From NCBI GenBank assembly GCA_001574975.1, contig KQ965807.1, positions 21,687-76,142 of the forward strand: DNA of 54,456 nucleotides. The letters are read 5' to 3'. The notes under the pieces are model-generated. The model was not told the DNA's origin. It made no database searches and worked only from the letters and a program-made list of their open reading frames with translations. Shown piece after piece: positions 22,052 through 33,086 of this stretch. Position 1 is the stretch's first letter. The number at the start of each line of letters is the position of its first letter. The translations under genes and the position numbers were made by a program. The stretch is from Gonapodya prolifera JEL478. Its lineage: Eukaryota > Monoblepharomycota > Monoblepharidomycetes > Monoblepharidales > Gonapodyaceae.

Positions 22052-25000
22052 TCACTTTTCAAACAATAGATACGATATACCAAGCAGATCAAAAAGCGTC
22101 CTTAAATAATGTTCAAATGTCCGTTTTAAGCACTTCCCTGACGAGAGTTCATCACGTGGGTCTGCGTGCAGATCGGGCACCAATCCCTGTTTTTCATCGA
22201 GTGTAGTCATTTGACTTTGCTGCTGTTGCTTCAAAGTTTCGCATGCTTTAGAAAGTGCTCGTTTCGATGACAGCTGGTCTGGGTGATCTTTCGGCAGTGT
22301 GTTCTCTTGAATTGCAACGATATGATCCAGTAGAGAAATAGCCTTTTCGGTGTCACCGTTGGCTTGGTACACCATGGCAAGGTTGTGCTGTGTTGTGAGG
22401 CTGTCCCGGTGATCTTCTTCGAGCTCACTTTCTCGAATTCTCACAATGTGCTCCAATAATCCGATTGCCTTATGCATATGACCATGGGCGTAATATGCCA
22501 TAGCGAGGTTATTCTGCGATGCGAGCCGATCAGGGTGGTCTTCAGGCTGCGTGCGACCTCGAACGGCCACTATCTGCTCCAGCAGCGAAATTTCCTTGTC
22601 CACATCACCTTGGGCCATGTATGCAGAAACAAGCGAGTTTTGCGCCGCTAAGAGGTCCGGATGGTCATCGGTCTGTATGTTTAAACGGATTTTTACCACG
22701 TCTTCCAGGAGTGCGACTGCCCTGGATACTTGCACGCCCTGGAACAGGTACGCTAACGCAAGGTCCTGTTGTGTCAAAAGTAGATCGGGATGGTCCTCGT
22801 TAAGATTCTTGCCTTGGGCTTCCAAAACATGTTCCAGCAATGAAACTGCCTTATCAACCTCGCCTTCGTCCTGATACGCCATCGCTAGTACGTGCTGCGA
22901 TGCTAGAACGTCGGGGTGGTCCTCAGCCTGGCTGCGGCCTCTAATCTCCACAACACGTTCCAGAAGCGCAACTGCCTTGTCAATCTCTCCGCGCTCCTGG
23001 TACACTCGCGCAAGCTCGTGTTGTGCTGCCAACCTGTCTCTATGCTCCTCCGAGAAAGCGTGCTCTGCGACTGCCACAACGTGCTCCAGCAGAGCAAACG
23101 CTTTATCAACCTCGCCAAGTTCTTGATACACCATTGCAAGCATATGTTGTGATGCAAGTCTGTCTAGGTGGTGTTCTGCCAGGGTCCGTAATCTGATTGC
23201 CACAACATGCTCAAGCAGCGAAACAGCCTTAGTCATCTGTCCATTCAATTTGTACACCGACCCTAGGGTGTGTTGTGCCGTGAGTCGTTGTGGGTGGTCC
23301 TCGGCCAATGTGCGTTCTTGGATTTGCACAACGTGCTCCAGGAGTGCAATTGCCTTGTCCACCTCTCCGTTGTCCTGGTACACCATTGCAAGGTTATGTT
23401 GTGATGTAAGTTGACTTGGGTGATCCTCGGCGAGTTTACGTCCTCCCATCGCCACAACATGCTCCAGAAGCTCAACTGCCTTCGACATCTGTCCCATTGC
23501 GTGGTATGCCAAAGCCAGTGCATTTTGCGACTCCAGTCGGTCTGTATGGTCTTCTGCCAATACATGAGCCTCAATGTCCACAACATGCTCCAGCAGAACA
23601 ACCGCCTTCCCCAACTCGGCATGGTCTTGGTATACCAGGGCAAGCATGTGTTGCGATGCAAGCAAATATGGGTGGTCTTCCGCCAGCGAACGTTCTCTAA
23701 TTGCCACAACATGTTCCAAAAGAACAACTGCTCTGTCCACCTGGCCATGGTTATAGTATGCCAAAGCAAGTGCTTGCTGCGCTACAACTATATCTGGATT
23801 TTCCTCAGGAATGCTGGCCACAACACGTTCAAGCAGCGCAAGAGCTTTATCCACATACCCATGCCTCTGGTACACCATGGCAAGATTATGGAGGGATCCC
23901 AATAACTCTGGGTCATTTTCTCCCAGCGTGCGTTCACGGATCATGACAACGTGTTCAAGCAGTTCAACTGCCTGTGCAATAAGGCCGTGAGCTTGATAAG
24001 CCCGCGCCAGCCTTCGTTGTGAGTCTAAGCGGTCGGGATGGTCTTCTGGCAGTGTGCGACTACGAGTAGCAACGACTTCTTCCAGCAACTCTACTCCTTT
24101 GCCTGTGTTTTCAGCGACAATTAAACCAGCATTGTACCAGTCAGCCAGCCTGATTTGGGCATCAACTTGTCCTTGAGACGCCGCCTTCTCATACCACTCC
24201 GCGGCGCGTTCAAGAGATCTCTCAACAATGCCTAGTCCATTCAAGTAAAACCATGCTAGTTGCTCCTGTGCGTCAGGGTGACCCATATTGGCAGCATGCC
24301 GGTAAAACTGCGATGCTCTGAAAAGGTCTCGTGCGCCAGAAGCCTCCTTGCCAAGAGCCACAACGGCTGAAGAGTCCAACTTGGGGTCAATAGTGAATTT
24401 TGGTTCCAATACCACTGCGATATCTTTTTGGCTGGAAAGACAAGGATCAAAACTCAAAACGTGCCTGCACCGGTGGGTGGTCACTTACACATAGGTTGCG
24501 AGTATGCTACTGATCTCTGAAAATTCTGGCCTCAGATCTGGTTCCTGGTGCCAACAACGCTCCATAAGATTACGAAGCCAAGGCGGCATGCCTGCTGGAG
24601 TGCTCTCTCCGTTCAGAAGGGGCCGCAGCACACCTTTGCAAATGTACTGCCAAACCTCGTCCTCCTCTTCTAAGCTCATGGTAGAACTGAATTGTGGGTA
24701 AAAGGGCTTGAGTGTCCAGATCTTTAATAACAAAATTCAGATGCATTTGTTTGGCAAGAATCCAAATCGCACCTACCGCAAAGATGGTCACGCCAAAGGC
24801 GTACACATCGTCCTTAACCGTTGTCCCTTTTCCCAAAAGCCGCTCTGGCGACATGTATTTTGGTGTGCCCATCCGGTCCCCTGTGACCGTGGTATTTGGT
24901 CGTCGTCGATCAAAGCTCAGAAGCCGTGTAAATGTTGCAGTGGCGGGAACAGGTTCCTGGCAGATCATCACCCATCAATTGAGGTCTCGAGAAACGCAAT

Positions 25001-25741
25001 CGTTGCTGGCGACGCGCCTACCAGTATTTTACGCTCCACTTTTGAGAAGCCAAAGTCTGTAACAACGGCTCGACCGTGTCGATCCACAAGGATCTGCTCT
25101 GGTTTGAGGTCCGCATGAACCACGTTTCGGCTGTGAAGGTATTCCATACCCTCGGCAATATCGCGAAGCTGTGCCAGAGTCGAATTAAGACTCGAACGAA
25201 AGAAATCGGATGCGTTTGCACTCGCCAGGCACGAACCAGACTTAGCGTCTTTTCGTACCGGAGCGGACCAGGAGGGAACGTTTTGAGATAGCTTTTAGCG
25301 CCGCCGTTTGTCATAATTGGGGAAATGAATCGCCACTCGGTACTTCTTGTGATGATGCCAAACAACGGGAGGATTCTTGGTGAGGACATATTATACCAGA
25401 TTCGCGCCTCTTTGTTGAATTCCTGCTCACCCAGATGCAGTTTTTAGTGCAGAAGAGTGCTGGTCCTAACATCGTCGGAAGCTCACCATCTTGCTGTACC
25501 CATCCACAAATCCTACTGTTTTCACAGCCACATCGACCTGGCCCTGCCAGATTCCGCGCACAACGGTCCCGATGCCACCTCCGCCGAGAGATTCCTCTGT
25601 AAGTTCGACTTCGGACTCATTCACCTCCCAAAGGGTCCATTGACCCGGCAGTTCTCGGTCATTCTCCGGGATTGGGACGACACGACGCGAAAGTGCGCCT
25701 CGAGACCCAGATGCGAGCATTTTATCGTGTTTCGGTCTCAA
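22052..25741 (-). CDS. TKL-like protein kinase fused to Sel1 and 15 TPR repeats
   Basis: Exon 1 (25741 to about 25490) holds the Gly loop LGGGGIGTVVRGIW and the lysine motif VDVAVKTV. Later exons give EFNKEARIWYNMSSPRILPL (helix C and strand 4), NVVHADLKPEQILVDRHG (catalytic loop, HAD in place of HRD, about 25120), VTDFGFSKV (DFG), GTPKYMSPERL and a C-lobe ending WLRNLMERCWHQEPDLRPEF. The last kinase exon joins in phase, through GTAAGT and TTTCCAG (about 24493-24437), to one large exon. That exon encodes two Sel1-like repeats (FYRHAANMGHPDAQEQLAWF, then AAEWYEKAASQGQVDAQIRL) and fifteen 42-residue TPR units of kinesin-light-chain type (consensus KAVALLEHVVAIRERTLAED, then HPDRLASQHNLAMVYQ). 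Stop at 22052. All catalytic residues are present, so an active signalling kinase is likely. The start could be 25720 instead. Confidence 0.85.
22225..24115 (-). repeat. Fifteen 126-base tandem repeats encoding TPR units
   Basis: The units keep the same 42-codon length almost throughout; unit 3 is shorter (about 38 codons) and unit 11 is one residue longer. Units 4-10 are the most alike. The DNA similarity makes the array prone to copy-number change by unequal exchange and to assembly collapse. Confidence 0.85.
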
Positions 25742-26325
25742 TTTTCGCCACAGGGAACGGAGTTGTTATTCTTAGTTATGCTGGGGCCATAACCAAATTC
25801 CAAATGGTATGTTTTTTGTCTGCTGCTCATGATATCGTGTCTCCAGCTCACAACTCCAATGGAGTTCACTTTTTTCCTTTCCCCTGGACGTGTTTCACCA
25901 AAGATGCTCTGTTGCATCGACCTTTTCAGAGATCTTTGACCCACTTTGACCTAGGCAGCAGGATGAGTCGACGCCGCCAGACAATTCCCAATCGGACGTC
26001 GATTCTGAAGCGTTTACGGGTGCGATGACGGCGGAATGCGAGACAGTTCGCCTGCCTGCAGTTGTGAAGTCGACACGTTTGAGCTCAACACATCGCGATG
26101 TAGCGATTTCACAGGACGGCAAAATATTAAACTTGGAGGTAAGCGTCGATGGAAAGACGCATCTTGCAGCCTTGTACCCCATGTCTTTACTTGCACCGTC
26201 ACCGCAAAGAAATTGTACGAGGAACGACATGACAAGCAGTCAGTTATCTGTATTTCGTTGATGTGTCAAAATTCAATTCCTAATGATATAGCTTCTTCCA
26301 CAATGTTTGAGCTTCCGACACAATC
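25742..26325. other. Between kinase start and oxygenase fragment, unresolved
   Basis: Open frames exist on both strands. Minus 26230-25895 (111 codons) ends just before a GTGAAA that could be a donor into the kinase gene. Plus 26025-26138 reads RLSSTHRDVAISQDGKILNLE and stops at a good donor, GAG|GTAAGC, with an acceptor at CCGCAAAG (about 26209). I cannot decide which strand is coding. Confidence 0.3.
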
Positions 26326-26555
26326 ATGATCGAGTTGCCCCACATTATTGATCGAGATTCTCAACTCTCATCGATGGCATCTCGCTCGCCTCAGACTTCC
26401 TTCTCTGTGCCCACAATCAACGTTTCCGCGCTTCGACAAGCGAATCCTGCGCGATCAGACATCCAGTGGACTGCCAACGAAATTCGAGATGCGTGCATCA
26501 CAACGGGCTTTTTCCAGATCGTGAACCACACTCTGGACAAGGATTTTGTAGACAG
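26326..26555 (+). pseudogene. Orphan first exon of a 2-oxoglutarate/Fe(II) oxygenase
   Basis: The frame encodes FSVPTINVSALRQ, then ANEIRDACITTGFFQIVNHT and LDKDFVDR. This is the N-terminal DIOX_N signature of isopenicillin-N-synthase-like oxygenases (VPxIDxS, then the GFFxVxNHG block). The start is 26326 or 26371. It ends at a plausible donor (GAGA|GTGAGG, about 26556). No iron-binding HxD...H or RxS motif follows within the next 2 kb, where a different, minus-strand gene remnant lies. It therefore looks like the stump of an interrupted gene. Confidence 0.55.
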
Positions 26556-26619
26556 AGAGTGAGGATTGAAGTCGGAAATTATTTGTAGCAGTTTACATTC
26601 ATTTATAAATTGCCAGATT

Positions 26620-27086
26620 CTAGTTTACGCTAAGAGGGTGAAGTCCATGGTGAAGTCCAAAAGCTTCCGGATTTGATGAATAGTGGTGCCAAAGGTTGGC
26701 CACAGCAACTTGCAAGGGAGCTCGCCCAACCCCACTCGCAAACCAGAAGTCCCAAGGGGGCCCCTTGGAGATTGTGAAGAGTTGAACAAACGTGCCCAAC
26801 TGATGGAAACACGAAAGGACTTCTGTCTCTAATAATGTTTGGTGCTTCGATAAAATGTCGCGTTTTTTGGACTCATTCCCGATGCCACAAAGATTCACCC
26901 CAATTCACACAAATCTCTGTGGCAGAGGATCTCTAGATCTCTGAAAGGCATTTTGTCTGTGTACAAGGACCCCAGATTCTTTACCCCCAAGATTGCTCGC
27001 ACTTCTGTCTGCCACACGTTTGCGCATTTGGCCAAACCCATGACAAGTGGCCGGTCTTTCAGAGGTTTCGAGAGGCGCCCTTGCAA
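26620..27086 (-). other. Possible broken ORF, no family recognised
   Basis: Two minus-strand frames, 27086-26895 (ending LEILCHRDLCELG) and 26898-26620 (TFVQLFTISKGPPWDFWFAS), abut with a frame change. Their composition is protein-like, but neither matches a family I know. They may belong to the decayed block on their left side on the minus strand, or be chance frames. Confidence 0.25.
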
Positions 27087-27164
27087 AGTGTGAACAATTC
27101 AAACTCTTGCCAGAATGTTGGAGATGCGATAAAGTTTTGCAAGAAATCTCACCACAAACGAGAC

Positions 27165-28408
27165 CTAAAATATAGGAGTCATACACATGTCTCTTGTTTG
27201 GTGGTTATAGTCCTCGTCGTCCCATATCTCCAAAACCCCTTTACTCGACGTATCGTAGAACATGTACTGGATTGCACACGTCCTCACTTGGAGCTTGAAT
27301 GACTTGCTTTGATCTATGAAATCCAACAAGACATTTTCTCGATCATCTTTGAAGAAACGATGCGTCAAATCATCAATCCGGTAGCTATGTGGGTTGTAGC
27401 GAATGAATATGATTGGCAAAAGTGTTTCCTTCGGTCGCTAAAGCATTGATTTCTTCGTGCATGCGAGATATGTCACACGAAATGCCGTATCCATTGTGTT
27501 GCCATTCGTCCACTTCGAGAAATATATAATATGCGTTTCCATCATTGTTCATGAGTAACACAAAGTCCGAGAGAGCTTGTACTCTTCCCAGTGCCGCTGT
27601 TGCCACCACAAAAGTCGATAGTATGTTCGCGTTTGTGGGGGATGTTGTGACGCTTGAAAAGATTCGCGATTCTTTCCTCTTCTTTCTTTCTGATCTGAAT
27701 GTAAGTTGTTTCGTGTTTTCGTTTGACGTGTAACGAAATGGCGCCCTGGCTCGCACTTTCGTACGAGCAAGTTTCCTCTGGGCACCAGTACGGTTTCTCC
27801 CCAGTATGTTTGAGGCGCACGTGTCTCTCCAAATTGGCCACCTTCTTTGCTTCATACACACAATCATCGAAAGTACACGGATAACGTAAACCTTCGTGTA
27901 CCACACGTTTGCGATTCCTTAAAGTGCTCTTTTGACTGTACTGTTTCCCACACTGCTTGTTCGTTCTTTCGTCGATAACGTGATCGCATAAAAACTCTTT
28001 CTTGCCTGTATGGGAGACTGTGTGAATCTTCAAAGCCGCGGGCAAGTCTCACACACATGCTCTCCCTTGTAGATAGTGTTGTGGATACGAAGTCCCGATT
28101 CCGAGCGAAACGTTTTCTTACAGGGAACGCATTCAAAGATGTTGTCTCTGTGATTGTCGCGATTATGTTTCCAAAGTGCGCTGCTGGACTTAAAAGATTT
28201 GACGCTGACGCTCGATCGCACGGGCAGCAAAGGTTATGGGATCTCCCAGGAGGACGGAGAGATCCCGCGACAGTGCTTCGGTTGGAAGTCCGAGGGGATA
28301 TTCTATCCAGTCCGCAAGAGTAGGAAAAGAACGTCCAGGGGGATTTTCAGAAGCAAGCAGCGATTGGTTTTGAGTTGGTGCGATGCGTCCATTGCGAAGA
28401 GGTAGCAA
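27165..28408 (-). pseudogene. C2H2 zinc-finger protein with possible nuclease domain, virus/algal type, frame-broken
   Basis: The N-terminal piece (28408-28190) is unassigned. Then come C2H2 fingers: IFECVPCKKTFRSESGLRIH (about 28130), EHVCETC, FLCDHVIDERTNKQCGKQYS (about 27985), YPCTFDDCVYEAKKVANLER (about 27880) and YWCPEETCSYESASQGAISL (about 27790). The C-terminal part reads SDFVLLMNN, YYIFLEVDEWQHNGYGISCD (about 27510), SRMHEEINAL, PIIFIRYNPHSYRIDD and IQYMFYDTSS. From memory this combination is shared by proteins of algae, oomycetes and large DNA viruses; the E-x-D-E-x-Q-H core resembles a PD-(D/E)XK nuclease active site. Frame changes lie near 28040, near 27580 and at an A run at 27418-27421. 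There are no introns at these points. Stop at 27165. Confidence 0.6.
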
Positions 28409-28571
28409 TCCAGCTCGGAAGGTGAAGGAGCTGAGGCAGCTGAGGCAACGAACTAGTTCGGGTTCCGATGAAGAACTTGTAGACCCCAGTAATTATGATA
28501 TGGCGGAATCTCACAGCCCTTGTGAAACCCCGCGCAAACGGACACAATCTATTTTTACATAAGCAACATAA
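28409..28571. other. Short intergenic stretch with a 60-codon plus-strand frame
   Basis: A plus-strand ATG at 28384 opens a basic/acidic 60-codon frame (MRPLRRGSNPARKVKELRQL) that closes at 28563. It has no supporting motif and overlaps the start of the zinc-finger remnant, so I do not call it a gene. Confidence 0.25.
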
Positions 28572-31500
28572 CTATCCGAAGAAAGAGGATTTCTTTGCTG
28601 GAGTGGCCACTTTTGCGCCTTTCTGTTGCTGCGCGAGTTGCACCAAAGCACCAATCATCTTGTTATGCATTTCCGAGTCTGTTCAGAACGGTCAGTGGTT
28701 TAGTCAGAGCAGAAGGACGTCGCCGTGACACTCACCCATCAACAACTGCTCCCGATGGTCCTTGAGAAGCCCCAAGTACTCAAGCGTCCGCTGAGTCGCC
28801 TGTTGTAGTTTTCCAAGCATCTCTTGCAGTTCTTCCTCACTCATCGCCCTCAAGTCGTCTTCGGAATGTGTCACGAGCGCACGAGACTGTTCAAGCATTT
28901 GTTGTCGCTCTTCCATAGTGAGCGTCGACGCTTGGTTGTGATTATGCACAGTCTTCGATCGAGCATTCAGCTTCGCTTGAGTGCTGTTTGAGCGCGAGAG
29001 GCCAGACGAGGGGCCTGGGGCGAGACCTTCACGGAGGGCAGGTGCGATGCGGCTATGCGCGGAAGAGGTGGCTCCATCGGAACCTTGGTTCGAGGATGCT
29101 GGACCATTTTCGGCCCCTGTCGTAGTCCGGGGTGGCTCGCTGGAGGGATTAGCCATAGACGGTAGCGTCTTGTACGACTTATTTTAAAAAGACTTCGTGA
29201 GCCAGCTGCAGACGGAATAAGAAGCGGGAGCACTCACATCATCGAGGTTGACAGGAACACCAAGTGAAAGGAGGTACTTCTTGCGAATATGCGATCGTCG
29301 CCACCTAAATCGACCCGCGCTCGGATCTTCTCCAGAAATATCCATGGCGAGCGAACGAAGTAGGGTCACTCTGAAAATCAGCAGCGAGGTTGAGTTGCAT
29401 AGATCTCAAAACAAACTAGCGAGCATTGAACGAACCCGTCCAAGTCTTCCAGGCTCAACACCACAGACAGCCGCTGCGAGGAATCGTCCCCGTCCGTCTT
29501 TTCCTCCCCGGGAACCAAGTTTCCAGAGCAGAACAGTGGCTCAAAGTCCGAAACATCCGACAAGGGCTCATCGGCGGAAGGAAACGCTCCTTGCATGAAA
29601 GTCAGCAGGGTCGATTCTGACGAAGAGGCCAAGTCAGTCGCGGCAAAAATGGACTGCAAACACAAAAATCGTTCAGCTGTGACAAAGTAATCCATTAGAA
29701 CCGTACCGCAATATTCGAGATATGAGCCAACATGGTCTCATCCAATCCTGGAACAGCTAGCTGCGGTGGAGCGGGTTGGCGAGCTTCCGCCTGAGACGGT
29801 ACCGGTTCGGGAGCAGCAGCTGGAGCCTCTGCGGTCGCATTGAAGTCATCAAACTCATCGTCCGACTGGCCAGAACCAACAGTAGCTCCTCCAACTTCGG
29901 GAGCAGCCTCGACGTCCGCGCCACCAAAATCTCCAAAATCGTCAAAGTCGTCGTCGTCAGCTGGGGGGTGTGCTGTGACAGTCGCGTCCGGAGGAGGAGG
30001 GAGAAATGGAGGTACGGCTTCGGGATTGGCCTCTGAGCCGGGTTGGTCCGTGATTGTAGAGTGATGTTCCTGTACTCCCTCCGGTGATAGCGAGCGATTT
30101 TGATCCGACTCTGCAGCGGCAAAATCGTCAAAGGAGTCCGCCACGCCAATGCTGGCTTGAGTTTGAACAAGGTGATCATCCAGCGGACCATTGGTGTGGT
30201 TGGACGCGTCACCGATGATGGCGTCACCAAAACTAGATACATCATGGTCCACAAGTTGCGCGTCTTTATGATCCTCCCGGCCCGTTTCCTGTTCCTGCTT
30301 TTCCACAGGATCCTCCTTGCCCTCGTCAGGTGACGATGGATTCAAAGCTTCAGGTAATTTGCTATCAGCAACTTCAAATTCACCCGTTTTCGCACTCGCA
30401 GATTCATGGTGTGTGTCATCGTGGTCCGAAGGAGGTGCTGAGGCGGTCCCCCCGATGAGCACATCGGCGGGTTCTGTTGGAGACGCATTCCCGTCGCTGG
30501 GAGGTGAGTCAGTATGGGACGTGGTACCGACTGGTACTTTCGAGCTTTCGGTAGAGATCGGAGGGTCTTTAGGGTAACAATGCAAACGAGGAGATTATCT
30601 CGAATCTTCATGCGCGTTGCTGAGATACTCGCAGCTCACCTGCGAGAACTGAAGTATTCTCCTCCTCAACCACCTTCCCCGCATGGGTAGACTCCACTAC
30701 TTCCGAGGGAACCGACATATTCTGTTCCGCCTCAGTGCTTTCACGGTGCTCTAGTGCTTGACCAGCCACATGGTCTTCCTCGGCGGTAAGAACCACGTCT
30801 TCCAGCCGGTCAGGAGATGCATCGCGCAGAGCTACTGCCTCGAATTCGCTAGTGGTATTGTTGGGTGACTTCGCCGGAGAGGAGGGAATCTCCTCTGGTT
30901 TTGCGGTACTGCTCTCGCCGCCAACAGAGGCCATTCCATGACCTGTCGAGTCCACCAACGCCATATCCGGTGCTCCGTTGTGTGAGGACGGTGATACGCT
31001 GTCGGAAATCGGTGCAGAACTCTCCTCGGCTGGCTTAGGGGTGTCACCGACTTGGACGGCATCGACAGAGGTCATTCCATGAACTGTCGAGTCCGCCATC
31101 GTCACCCCCGGAGCTGTACTTTGTGAGACCGGTGACTCAAAGACGTCAAACTCGTCGTCCTCCACCGTTTCCTCTGTGGGTTGTGATTTGGCTTCTGGTT
31201 CTGTCGGCGACGGCGAGCTCGCGCCAACCCCATCAACAACGAGACTTCCAACTGGCGGAAAACGCGCAAAGGCATCAGGCGCCGTCCACGCAGGGCCCGC
31301 GACCGGCAGGGGCGGTTTGGGCGCGCCGGCCTTCCCAAACGCATCGCCGAGCTCCAACAGTTGAGGCGGGAGTCCATTCAGCACCTGATGTCCGTGCTCC
31401 GAGGATGTTGTCGTCTTTTCGTTCTGGACCGAGGATGGCGGCGAGGGAAGCGTTGGGGAGAGGGAGAGCAAGTCGCCGACTCCACCGCCTCCAGACACGC

Positions 31501-31594
31501 GATGGACCGTCGGGGAGCTTAGAGTCGCGGGTGGGTTGGGGAGGGACGTGGATTCGAAGTCGCCGAGGAGGTCGAAGGGGTCGGGCGCCGACAT
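28572..31594 (-). CDS. LAA2/aftiphilin-like clathrin adaptor accessory protein
   Basis: The start MSAPDPFDLLGDFES (ATG 31594) opens a long disordered protein. Exon 1 runs to 30639 (CAG|GTGAGC) and exon 2 from about 30567 to about 29705. They contain short Phe/Asp motifs typical of adaptor ligands: DEFDVFES (about 31150), DDFDDFGDFGGADVE (about 29940) and DEFDDFNATAE (about 29855). Later exons carry the folded part: SVVLSLEDLDG, then VTLLRSLAMDISG and SHIRKKYLLSLGVPVNLDDV (about 29250), the block conserved in fungal LAA2 (AP-1/Laa1 partner) proteins. The last exons have a coiled coil (TMEERQQMLEQSRALV, EEELQEMLGKLQQA) and end AKKSSFFG with TAG at 28572. It probably acts in AP-1 vesicle traffic at the trans-Golgi. 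The family call rests on the block and motifs and is moderately sure. Confidence 0.6.
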
Positions 31595-31882
31595 TGGGGT
31601 GGGGAAGGATGGGTGACGGTTTGTGCTCTGTTTGACTTGAACCGAACTCCATATGTCATTGAACAGGCAAAGTAAGTCAATTCGAATCATTTACATAACC
31701 AATCACATTTCTGTAGTGAAAGACGCATTTTCTTTCACTCCCGGTCCGTGCCCTATTCACACTCCTTCGACCGAATCCACCGCATCGTTCCAAACACTTC
31801 GGAATCCACCCAAATCACTGGAGTGGCGTCACCACCCGAAGACAATCCCTGCAAACGAGCCACAAACACCATCAAAATCTCG

Positions 31883-32985
31883 TCACGCATTCAGTACCGA
31901 ACCCCCCCACAAAAGAACACCCACATCGGTACCCGCCCCACCGCACGTATTCACGTTCGCTCCCCAAACCCACCCGTCCCTAAACGCTGTGCAGACTTTG
32001 AACAGGGCGCCCGGAGAGAGAGCGATTTGGGCGGGGTCGGTGGGAGTGAACTGCGGTGCAAAGGATATTGAGGGGCGCTAGCAAGGAAGAATGTTTTGGA
32101 TGGTCCAAGAGAGCGGTTCTGCTTACCTCGCGATCGACAGTGAGGATCGGCCCACTGCATCCGAAATCAAACTGTGGGAGACGTGCGAAATTACTGGGTC
32201 CCACCAGGGCGGCGTAGGAGGGGTGCCCAGGGGTCGGAGGCGCGACAGGCGTGACCGCCACAAGTGGCGCATTGTACGGCGGTAGGGAGGGGTCACGGGC
32301 CACGTATGCTTTCATCTCAGGCCCAGGAGCGGGTGGAAGCGGTTTGGGCGGGCAAATCTTCTTGCGCATGCTGATGGCGCACAGGATGAGCACCAAGGTG
32401 AGCACGCCGCCGACGGTGCCGCAGATGATTTTGGCGAGGGCACGGTCTGCGATGTATGATGAGGACGAGGAACGTGAGGGTGAGGGGCTGTAGTCTCCGC
32501 TCCCGCTCCCGCCCCCGCTCATGAGCGGTGGAAGTGATGAGGGAGGGTATACGAAGGGGTGCATGGAGTGAAGAGCTTTTTGGCGCACGTATGGAGCCCG
32601 GTATTGCTAGCGTTGGAGAACCTTGTGAGTCTGCATGAAGGTGTGATGGACCCCGTGCGGAAACCGACGCGGCAGTCAACGTTTCCAGACAGGTTGTTGA
32701 GGGAGAGGTCTAGAATCGTGAGTGTGGTCGTGGTCACCACAGAATGCACAGCAGAAGTCCCCGTCGGTGCTGCCTCCGTCTGCGACGCGCCCGCACTTGC
32801 CGCCGTCGTAATCCCTCCGGCTCCATACAACGGGCAACTGATGGCAGTCACGCCGATTGCGCCTCCGATGATGAACCCCGGACAACAGACGATGCCGTAC
32901 AACGTGACACCGCATTCCCCATCGACGCGCACTCCCGAACCGTCTCGCCCGTTGTAGCTTCCCCGGCGGTGCCTCCGCTGGATAA
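31883..32985 (-). CDS. LRR-type membrane protein with C-terminal SH3 domain
   Basis: The 5' part (about 32985-32640) reads VTLYGIVCCPGFIIGG, then TLTILDLSLNNLSGNVDCR, one leucine-rich repeat of plant type. A membrane span, IICGTVGGVLTLVLILCAIS, follows (about 32425), with a Lys/Arg stop-transfer. The cytoplasmic tail is Pro-rich (KICPPKPLPPAPGPEMKAYV) and has YAALVGPSNFARLPQFDFG. It ends VDRE at a GTAAGC donor (about 32131). The last exon (32050-31883) joins in phase and reads FTPTDPAQIALSPGALFKVC, TAFRDGWVWGANVN: an SH3 fold. The order (extracellular LRR, single span, SH3) suggests a surface receptor or scaffold. The frame changes between the LRR and the span (about 32575), so either an unseen intron lies there or the gene is damaged. 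The true start was not found. Confidence 0.55.
32120..32216 (-). repeat. Inverted repeat arm A (tail of the LRR-TM-SH3 gene)
   Basis: This stretch, read on the minus strand, pairs with arm B at 33090-33186 read on the plus strand. By eye roughly five of every six bases match over about 95 bases. It codes for the YAALVGPSNFARLPQFDFG segment and ends at the exon's donor site. Confidence 0.75.
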
Positions 32986-33086
32986 CCAGGTGAGTTCTTT
33001 TTTCCGGGCGCGTGCCAGCTCTAGTGTGTTCGCGGTGTGCTGACCATATTGTGCGATTGACGTGTTCGTGCACCCTTCGACAGCCC

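Noticed and set aside
22519-23946. Several plus-strand frames (up to 164 codons) opposite the TPR array
   Set aside because: Their periodic His/Cys-rich sequence is the antisense of the 126-base repeats, not a zinc protein.
31653-32081. Plus-strand frames of 107 and 142 codons
   Set aside because: Antisense to the SH3 exon and its downstream flank, with no motif of their own.
32559-32957. Plus-strand frame with PYNGQLMAVTPIAPP, similar to the tail PYNAPLVAVTPVAPP of the minus gene
   Set aside because: It is the antisense of the LRR part of the same minus-strand gene; the likeness is short and Pro/Ala-driven. Only 33087-33190 is a convincing inverted copy.
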